Notes under the pieces: model-generated
Database searches by the model: none
What the model saw: the letters and a program-made list of their open reading frames with translations, nothing else
What the model was told of the DNA's origin: nothing
Translations under genes and position numbers: made by a program
Shown here: piece by piece, positions 56,521 to 64,000 of the stretch
Layout: every line of letters begins with the position of its first letter
Numbering within the stretch: the first letter of the stretch is position 1
Source of the DNA: Bubalus kerabau
Taxonomy: Eukaryota; Chordata; Mammalia; Artiodactyla; Bovidae
DNA: 64,000 nucleotides
Direction: 5' to 3'
Assembly: GCF_029407905.1 (NCBI RefSeq)
Contig: NC_073634.1
Span: 22,023,501 to 22,087,500 of the forward strand

Positions 56521-57447
56521 TAAGATTAATCTTAGCAAGAGGATACATTTGCAGTGATAAGATACCCTCCCTTTGCAATTTTTTTTGAGAGGCTACTACC
56601 CAAAACTAGTAAATGTGTTGGAGGAATGTGGGAAAGGGAAAAAAATGGCAAACTCAGCATTGCAGTGAACTTCAAAAAATGGAAGAGAAGTGAACCTATG
56701 ATGAAATAATAAACTTCATTTACCTTGCACCTAAGACACTTCTTGGCAGTAAAGTAGAAAAAATAAATTAACTTGGAGGGTATTCATAGTCCTCTAATTT
56801 ACTATGGTATCCTCAGCACCTGAATGTGTTAATTTTTAAATGCTAAAATCCATCACTCAGTTGTCATTCACAACAATTAATTGTGAATCCACTGTGAGCT
56901 TAGCTTTGTTTATATGCAGTTGTTGCCTTGCATTGTTAGGCATAGAGTTACATTTGTTTGTGTTCATTCCTTATCGCCACAAAGCAATCCGGTGATGTAA
57001 ATAGAGGGTTGAAAATCAAGCCATTGCTGGAAGATTAGTGCTCTACATAACTCAGCTCTAAATAGAGTTCCATTAACTCTTCAATATTAAAGGAAGCACT
57101 GCCTCATGAAGTCATCCTAATTTATAGCCAGGACTCTTTATTAGTAATAATAACATGGCAATGTCTAGATTTTCAGATATAAAAGTAAACCATATAATAA
57201 ATTCCAGTTTAATTAGTCTGTGTTTTCCACTGAAACAGGTCTTGGCTAGCAACACCTATGCTGGGATGGACAATTAGGTGCTACTGGATCCCTCCAGGAT
57301 TAGAAGTACATGTAATTCAAGACAAACCTGCTCCTTGTGCGCTGAGCCACACGAAACAGTTACAGTTCCTCCCACCACCCAGTGCAAGCTCTGTCACCTC
57401 TCCCCTGCACAATATACCAGCATCCCACCCAGAGTCTCTGCTTCCAT
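56521..57447. other. Unassigned intergenic DNA
   Basis: AT-rich to about 57250, then more C-rich as it approaches the 35-base tandem repeat. No gene recognised. Confidence 0.5.
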
Positions 57448-57552
57448 CCGGCCCCCAGTCTACTCTCTGCACAACTGGAGATCCGGCCCCCAGTCTACTC
57501 TCTGCACAACTGGAGATCCAGCCCCCAGTCTACTCTCTGCACACCTGGAGTG
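57448..57552 (+). repeat. Three-copy 35-base tandem repeat
   Basis: Unit CCGGCCCCCAGTCTACTCTC followed by TGCACAACTGGAGAT, repeated at 57448, 57483 and 57518. The third copy carries two substitutions plus a diverged end. Because 35 is not a multiple of 3, successive copies are read in different frames, which creates overlapping repetitive ORFs (57258-57789) that are not genes. Confidence 0.97.
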
Positions 57553-58070
57553 GTCCTTTTAAAACCTAAGTCAGGTCAAAACCCTTCTTTGATTAAAACC
57601 CTCCAAAGTCCTTGCAATGATTACAAGGTCTTGCACTCTCTGGCTTCTCTAAGTCCTCTGACCTTCTTTACAACACACTCCCCTTTCACTCTCTACTCTC
57701 CAGCCAGCTGGCCCCTTGCTGATCATGAAAGCTCCTTTGCATCTGTTTCCTGGATACCTGCAGAGCTTGCTCTCTGGTGGCTTTCTTGACTTAGTTCAAC
57801 TCTCACCTCAGCTAAGAGACCACTGATGGCTCGATGGCTCTAAGACAGCCCCTTCAAACAACATCTATTTCTCTTCCTTCATGGCACTTATCAGCACCCT
57901 ACTTGTTTTAAATGCATTTGCTTATTGGACCACTGTCCATGTCTCTCCTCTTGTATGTGAGCTCCCCCTGCTGGAGTGCAGGGACTTTGTTCACTGTTGC
58001 ATTCCCAGAATCTAGTACAGTGCCTGGTAATGATAGGTGTTCAGTAAATACTTGCTGATTAATTATATAA
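57553..58070 (+). mobile_element. L2 LINE 3' end
   Basis: A long L2 relic: AAGTCAGGTCAAAACCCTTC, CCTCCAAAGTCCTTGCAATG, CATGGCACTTATCAGCACCC, GTGAGCTCCCCCTGCTGGAG, GCAGGGACTTTGTTCACTG, AGTACAGTGCCTGGTAATGA, ending in GTTCAGTAAATACTTGCTGA. Only the extreme ORF2 end and 3' UTR. Confidence 0.85.
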
Positions 58071-59452
58071 TGTATGATTTAATGCATATTCAGAGAGAAT
58101 CTGTAGGCATTTTTAAGTTCGGAACTAGAAAATAATTTCTAAGCTGTATATTGTCTAACTTATTAGGGTATCATCAGTATTCTTCTAACACAGGCATGTA
58201 TAGATGTGTTGTTTATAACATTTAAAAAGACATTGATATATATGACAAACTGCACCACTCATTCCAGGGACATGATATAAATCGAGCAGAGAACTTCATG
58301 ATACTGACTGTATCATAATGTTTGGCCATCATACTGTATCTAGCAGCAAATAAATCTATATCAGGGTTGCAAAGAGCAAGAAATTTCTTATAGTCCCTTG
58401 ATATATACCATCTGGTGCAGGAATACTGTAACTTCCACTCCTTCATTGTTCAATAGAAATATACAGACATGCATAACCACTCATTTCTCTACAAGAGTAA
58501 GCTGACTATGGCCTGTGTACCAAATATAGGCCAGCAGCCTGTTTTTGTATTATATGAAAGCTAACAATAATTTTTATATTTTAAAGAGTTGTAAAATAAA
58601 TAAAAAAGGATGCAACCAAGACCCTATGTGGCCAAGAAGGCCTAAAACATTTGCTTTACAGAAAAGTTCACTGACTCCTGCTCTATAAAATCAGGTTAAT
58701 GGACATGATTTTTGGATTCTCAGGAAAAAGGGTCTTGGAAAAAAATACCTGGAACATGGATGGTGCTGAAACATCTGGTTTGGCTTATTGAATCAGTCCA
58801 TATTTCAAAGGCAATGCATTTTCTAACAGAAAATGCAGTGAAAAAGACTGAGGAAAGTGATACTGATCAGAAAAGCATACACTGCCCTGTGAACTTTCAG
58901 TCTTGAGTTTCAGAAGGGGAAAAATCTAGGTAAAACTAAATTTAAAATCTAGTATAAGGCAAAACATGAATGAAGGGGGAAAAAATAAGCTCAGTGACAT
59001 TAGGGCCAAGGTCCTCTTTGGATTCCAAAATGTCCATAAACAACCATTCTCCCATCTTTTAAGAATGGAACTTCTAAACTCGAGCTTGGAAGAAGTCTGT
59101 CCAACTAAAGACTGTATTTCCCAGTCTCCCTTGCAGCTAGGCATGGCCATGCTCTGGTCAGTGAAATATGAACAGAAAAAGATGCATGTCATGACCATGG
59201 GGCTAGCTTCTAGGTTTTCCAAAGAATGAGACAGCCTGTTTCCCTTCCCCTCCCCTTCCCATTGGCTGGGAGATGGAAGATGCAAGTTAAGGGTTGCAGA
59301 GTCATCCTACCAACCTTAAACTGCTTAGCTAGGTAATTTTTTTAAGAGCAACGTAAGCTCCTATCTTGTTTAAGTCTTTGACATTGAAAGATGAGGGACA
59401 ATAACGTTGCTAAGAGCATGAGGTTTTTATATACATCAATGCAAAAAATTTA
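58071..59452. other. Unassigned DNA with an old repeat near 59040-59340
   Basis: The segment at about 59040-59340 (GTATTTCCCAGTCTCCCTTG, GGCATGGCCATGCTCTGGTC) is a second copy of the unassigned family seen at 38060-38735. The rest is unassigned. The 119-codon minus frame at 58926-59285 overlaps this repeat. Confidence 0.5.
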
Positions 59453-59652
59453 TGTGTGTTAGTCGCTCAGTCATGTCTGACTCTTTGCAACTGCATGGAC
59501 TGGACCCCACCAGGCTCCCCTGTTCATGGAATTCTTCGGGCAAGAATACTGGAGTGGGTTGTCATTTCCATCTCCAGGGGGTCTTCCTGACAGAGGGATC
59601 AAATCCAGAGCTCCTGCATTGAAGGCAGATTCTTTACCATCTGAGCTACAGG
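59453..59652 (-). mobile_element. Bov-tA SINE
   Basis: TGTGTTAGTCGCTCAGTCAT, GAGTGGGTTGTCATTTCC, AGAGGGATCAAATCCAG and TCTTTACCATCTGAGCTACA, the complement of the tRNA-derived head. Confidence 0.9.
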
Positions 59653-61140
59653 AAAAAATATATACTTCTAACAAAATTTTAGCGTAAGAGTACTTTTGTC
59701 ACTATCTTTTAGAATCGTATTCATGTATTAACTCATAAGATATATAAAAAACATTTGTGTTTTCTTTGTGAAATGTTATGGTTCTACAATTTAAATTTAA
59801 AACTTTGATCAACCTTAAATTTATTTTTGCATAAAAAGAGTTTTTTTTTGTTGTTGTTCTAACTAAACATTGTTTCAATAGCCTCTCTGATCTGAAAGCC
59901 TACCTTTATTAATTACTTGTGCATGCATTCTTTCTTTCACTCAACAAACATCAGTTGAATGCCTAGTATGCCAGGTACTGCGCTAGAACCTGGAAGGACA
60001 GCGATGAACAAAGCCTAATTCCTCCCCTAGGAGGAGGCGCTTACAGTGTGGTGGAGGGATAATAATAAGCAGGTAAACAATAACAACTTGAAAAAAAGGA
60101 AACAAATACAGGGCAGAGGGAGAATGACGGGGCAGAGGGTAGGGCCGCTTCCTCTTATAGACTTCTTGAAGGGGGTCCCATTGAATTTAAATTGGAGCTC
60201 TAAGCATGAGATGGAGCCAGGCTCACAAGGAGCCTGGGAACAAGAATGCCATGTGGAGAAAGCAGAGCATGCATAGGCTCCAAAGGACAAAGAATCTGAC
60301 TCTTTGGAGGAAAAGAAAACTGGCCAGTGTGGCTGAGACCTTCTGAGCGTGGAGAAATGTGCTGAGAAATTAGGTTAGTAGAACCAGTGGATCCCGGGAT
60401 TCAGGGTAGGAATATGGGTTTAATTTCAATTGCATGGAAAACCATCAAAAGGTTTAAGCCAAAGATTTAGGTATTCTATTATGATTTGAGGCCATAACTC
60501 TGGATGTTTTGAGGACAAAGGCTAGAAGGAGGCTAATAAAAGAAGGAGGAGGACTATAATAAAGAAAATTGGGAGATTACTACAGTAAATTTGGGAAAAC
60601 AAAACTTCTGAGTACCTTGGAGTCTATTTCAGGCCTCAGTTCTGTTCCACTGATCAGATTATTTATTCCCACACCAGTAGCACAGTGCAAACATCTTTAT
60701 AGCCTCGTAACACATTTTATAACGTAAATTGTTATATAAATTTTAGCTTCATCATATATTTGTGGTAGAACAAGTTTTCTCATCCCTTCCAACTCAGAAT
60801 TTCCTAAATATCCCAACATGTTTATGCTCCCATCTGATCTTTGAGATCATATCAAATTTCACAAACAATCATGATGCGATTTTATTAGGATTGAATGAAC
60901 TTTACAAATTCATTTTGGGGGAATTAACTTCTTTGGAATATAAAGGCTTCCTGTCATCCAACTGAAAATCATCTCTCTACATTTATTCTCCTTACCTCAG
61001 TAGTTAGTTCTACAATAACTTCGTGTAGGTTAGTCCTGTACATTTCTTTTGAAGTTAATTTCTTGATCATCTTTGTTATTGCCGCAGTTGTCATTGGGAT
61101 CTTTCTCTTGCTGTATTTCTTAATATAACTTAAGAACATA
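59653..61140. other. Unassigned DNA with L2 and antisense L1 relics
   Basis: An L2-like 3' end lies at about 59930-60065 (TCACTCAACAAACATCAGTT, GCCAGGTACTGCGCTAGAAC, GGCGCTTACAGTGTGGTG). An antisense L1 ORF2 relic lies at about 60620-61000 (TCAGTTCTGTTCCACTGATC, GATTGAATGAACTTTACAAA). Intervening DNA is unassigned. Confidence 0.55.
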
Positions 61141-62066
61141 TAACATATGTTATAACACAAGTTAGAACATATAACTTGTAGTGGAAAGAGGAAAAGATAT
61201 GAGGGAGAGCTGAGGTGATTGCATCTTTTTTCTCTGATCCCTTAGTCTCACACCTGGATTATGGGTTTTGAAATTAAACATAAAGAATTTACAGCCTTTG
61301 TTATCTGGCTCCATCCTGACAACCTCCCATGAAGCAAAGGAGGTTCTATCTCCTGACCCATGTAAGGAAAGGTGACAAGAGTAAAAAGAAGTATAGGGAG
61401 AAAACACTCATCAATTAATACTTCAAAATACCATCCCATTATAGTATATGTAGATTATACATGTTTCTGTGGAAACAGAATGGTGCATGGGACGTTTTAC
61501 ATGGCCTCATATTCTGCTGCTCTCACAAAGACAGTGGTACAGCCACTTAGAGAGAGGTTCAAAGCATGTTCTCAGAACACACAACACATAAACACAGACA
61601 TATACACAAAGACACACACAGACACACAAACACATCCCACAGTGAGAAACACAATCCTCTGAGGGACACAAATACAAATGGTTGGGTTGTTTGTTTGGTT
61701 TTTCTGTCAGTACTCTTTCTGTATTTTCCAAATTTTTGCCAATGAACCAATTGTACTTTTATAATCAGGGAAAAAGTTGTTTGCAACCTGAGAGAATTTC
61801 AAATAAATCTGAGTAAAGAGGGGGAAGATTCCATGCATAGTTAGATATTCTCAAAGAGTATGTGGCTTGAAAGTAATACCTGCATCTGAAAACTGAAATC
61901 AGACCATAAGACCCTCTGTAATTCCAAAAGGACTGAAGGACTGAAGTGAGGAAAGAAAGAGAAGCAGAAAAAAGGGAGAGAAACAGAAAAATACGAAGTA
62001 TGACTCTACAGAGAACTCTTTGAAGACTGGGAGAAGCCAGCCCTATGGGGACTCTGTGTGGTTGCT
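61141..62066. other. Unassigned DNA with an AC-rich microsatellite
   Basis: An impure (AC)n tract at about 61575-61640. The remainder is unassigned, with purine-rich patches near 61940-61990. Confidence 0.55.
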
Positions 62067-62076
62067 TGTTCTTCAG

Positions 62077-63298
62077 TTCAGTTCAGTCACTCACTCGTGT
62101 CCGATTCTTTGTGACCCCATGGACTGCAGCACACCAGGCTTTCCTGTCCATCACCAACTCCTGGAGCCTACTCAAACTCATGTCCATTGAGTCGGTGATG
62201 CCATCCAACCGACTCACCCTCTGTCGTCCCTTTCTCCTCCCACGTTCACTCATTCCCACCATCAAGGTCTTTTCAAATAAGTCAGTTCTTCACATCAGGT
62301 GGCCAAAGTATTGCAGTTTTAGCTTCAGCATCAGTCCTCCCAATGAATATTCAGGACTGATCTTCTTTAGGATGGTCTGGTTGGATCTCCTTGCCGTCCA
62401 AGGGACCCTCAAGAGTCTTCTCCAACACCACAGTTCAAAAGCATCAATTCTTCAGTGCTCAGCTTTCTTCACAGTCCAACCCTCACATCTATACATGACT
62501 ACTAGAAAAATCAAAGCTCTGACTAGATGGACCTTTGTTGGCAAAGTAATGTCTCTGCTTTTTAATATGCTGTCTAGGTTGGTGGTAACGTTTCTTCCAA
62601 GGAGCAAGCATCTTTTAATTTCATGGCTGCAGTCACCATCTGCAGTGATTTTGGAGCCCCCCAAAATTAAGGTCTACCACTGTTTCCCCATCTATTTGCC
62701 ATGAAGTGATGGGACCACATGCCATGATCTTAGTTTTCTGAATGTTGAGTTTTAAGCCAACTTTTTCACTCTCTTTCACTTTCATCAAGAGGCTCTTTAG
62801 TTCTTCTTTGCTTTCTGCCATAAGGGTGGTGTCATCTGAGTATATGAGGTTATTGATATTTCTCCCAGCAATCTTCATGCCAACTTGTGCTTCATCCAGC
62901 CCAGCGTCATCCAGAGTACACTCTTATGATGTACTCTGCATGTAAGTTAAATAAGCAGGGTGACAATATGCAGCCTTGGTGTACTCCTTTCCCAATTTGG
63001 AACCAGTCTGTTGTTCCATGTCCAGTTCTAACTGTTGCTTCTTGACCTGCATATAGATTTTTCAGGAGACAAGTCAGGTGGTCTGGTATTCCCATCTCTT
63101 AAAGAATTTTCCACAGTTTGTTGTGATCCACACAGTCAAGGCTTTGGCATAGTCAATAAAACGGAAGATGTTTTTCTGGAACTCTCTTGCTTTTTCGATG
63201 ATCCAAAAGATGTTGGCAATTTGATCTCTGGTTCCTCTGCCTTTTCTAAATCCAGCTTGAACATCTGGAAGTTCACGGGTTCACGTATTGTTGAAACC
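62077..63298 (-). mobile_element. BovB LINE 3' portion with perfect 10-base duplication
   Basis: 1222 bases antisense. Minus frames contain QEATVRTGHGTTDWFQIGKG (62907-63095), a mutated catalytic region (NNLIYSDDTTLMAESKEEL, YSDD instead of YADD, 62633-62878) and LPTKVHLVRALIFLVVMYRC (62452-62664). Ends in the pentamer tail. Flanked by TGTTCTTCAG (62067-62076 and 63299-63308). Several frameshifts. Confidence 0.95.
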
Positions 63299-63308
63299 TG
63301 TTCTTCAG

Positions 63309-63936
63309 CAAATGGATTCTTTTTCAAAATGGAAAACATGCCCTCCACAGGCAGAAGGAGGTAATACGCCGAATGAATTGATTTCAGGCTCAAATGACCA
63401 GAGTGCAGAAGAAATCCATCAGTGTTCACAGCAAAGCCACTTGAGGTAAGAGTTAGAAGATCACAGACGCTGGGAGGAATGTCTCAGGCCACAGACAGAT
63501 AGGCAGCCTGAACTTCAAAGAGAAGAACAAAAGGTTGCACAGAAGCAACAGACAGATGAGCTTGATAGTAATTCCAGGAAAAGTCTAGTTTGGATTAATT
63601 AAAAATTGGCCCTAATCTTTTAAAAGTGCTAGCATTTCAGCTTTTAAATCCCTGAAAGAAAAACCACTGGCTCTCTTTCTACCCATTAAATTAGCTCTGC
63701 TTGGCATATGCATGCGATGGTCTTTAAGGAATGCTCCATTGTGCTCAGGTGAGAAGAGTGAGATAGCAATGACAGAGAGGCTGGAATTACAAGCTGTTAC
63801 AGTCCCCAGAAATATTAATGCAGCAACCAACATTTCCTCAGGGGCTATCATTTCCCAAGCATCGTGCACCATCCTGTCTCCCAGGAGGCGGCATTTTAGA
63901 GGGTAGATAAATGGTGAGTGCTATTGTACCTATGGG
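63309..63936. other. Unassigned intergenic DNA
   Basis: No repeat or gene recognised. The 86-codon minus and 64-codon plus frames near 63612-63906 overlap and have no recognisable domain. Confidence 0.5.
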
Positions 63937-64000
63937 TTTCCCAAGTGGTGCTAGTGGTTAAGAACCCACCTGCCAATGCAGGAGACTTAAGAGACGCAGG
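63937..64000 (+). mobile_element. Bov-tA SINE, cut by the window edge
   Basis: Head GGGTTTCCCAAGTGGTGCTA followed by CACCTGCCAATGCAGGAGAC. The BovA monomer lies beyond the right edge. Confidence 0.88.

Noticed and set aside
57258..57789. Three overlapping frames with a repeated sequence
   Set aside because: Created by a 35-base tandem repeat, which shifts frame each unit; not a gene.

Overview
This is nuclear DNA from a ruminant, almost certainly a bovid (cattle, sheep, goat or buffalo; the sequence alone does not separate them). Evidence: 14 pieces of the RTE-type LINE BovB and many copies of the ruminant/artiodactyl SINEs BOV-A2, Bov-tA and CHR-2. Older mammalian repeats (L1, L2, MIR, an MLT1-type LTR, Tigger-like DNA transposons) form the background.

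The only protein-coding gene I can support is the 5' part of FEZ2 (fasciculation and elongation protein zeta 2), on the minus strand. Exon 1 (13440-13693) lies in a CpG island with a TATA-less, GC-box-rich promoter. Exon 2 (8750-8858) and exon 3 (2261-2377) follow. The three coding pieces join in phase (254 + 109 + 117 = 480 bases, 160 codons) and encode roughly the N-terminal 45% of the protein. The rest lies beyond the left edge.

Layout: 1-13.4 kb is the FEZ2 transcription unit, with large introns holding scattered SINEs, a few BovB pieces and L2/MIR relics. 13.3-13.9 kb is the CpG-island promoter. From 13.9 kb to the right edge (about 50 kb) is 5'-flanking, apparently intergenic DNA. It is built of 3'-anchored BovB fragments (roughly 11 kb in all, 10 of 14 in minus orientation), L1 3' ends and SINEs, many nested in one another with readable target-site duplications. 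Nearly all long open frames here are BovB reverse-transcriptase fragments, or antisense shadows of BovB and its SINE derivatives; none is intact.

The most unusual structure is a near-perfect inverted repeat at 17347-17455 / 17723-17851, with a 267-base spacer. Its arms are identical except for one 20-base internal duplication, and it matches no repeat family I recognise. I found no rRNA or tRNA gene, CRISPR, operon or other prokaryote-type feature, and no convincing new biological system. Repeat names come from pattern recognition, so subfamily names are provisional. Boundaries are approximate unless a target-site duplication (TSD) is given.
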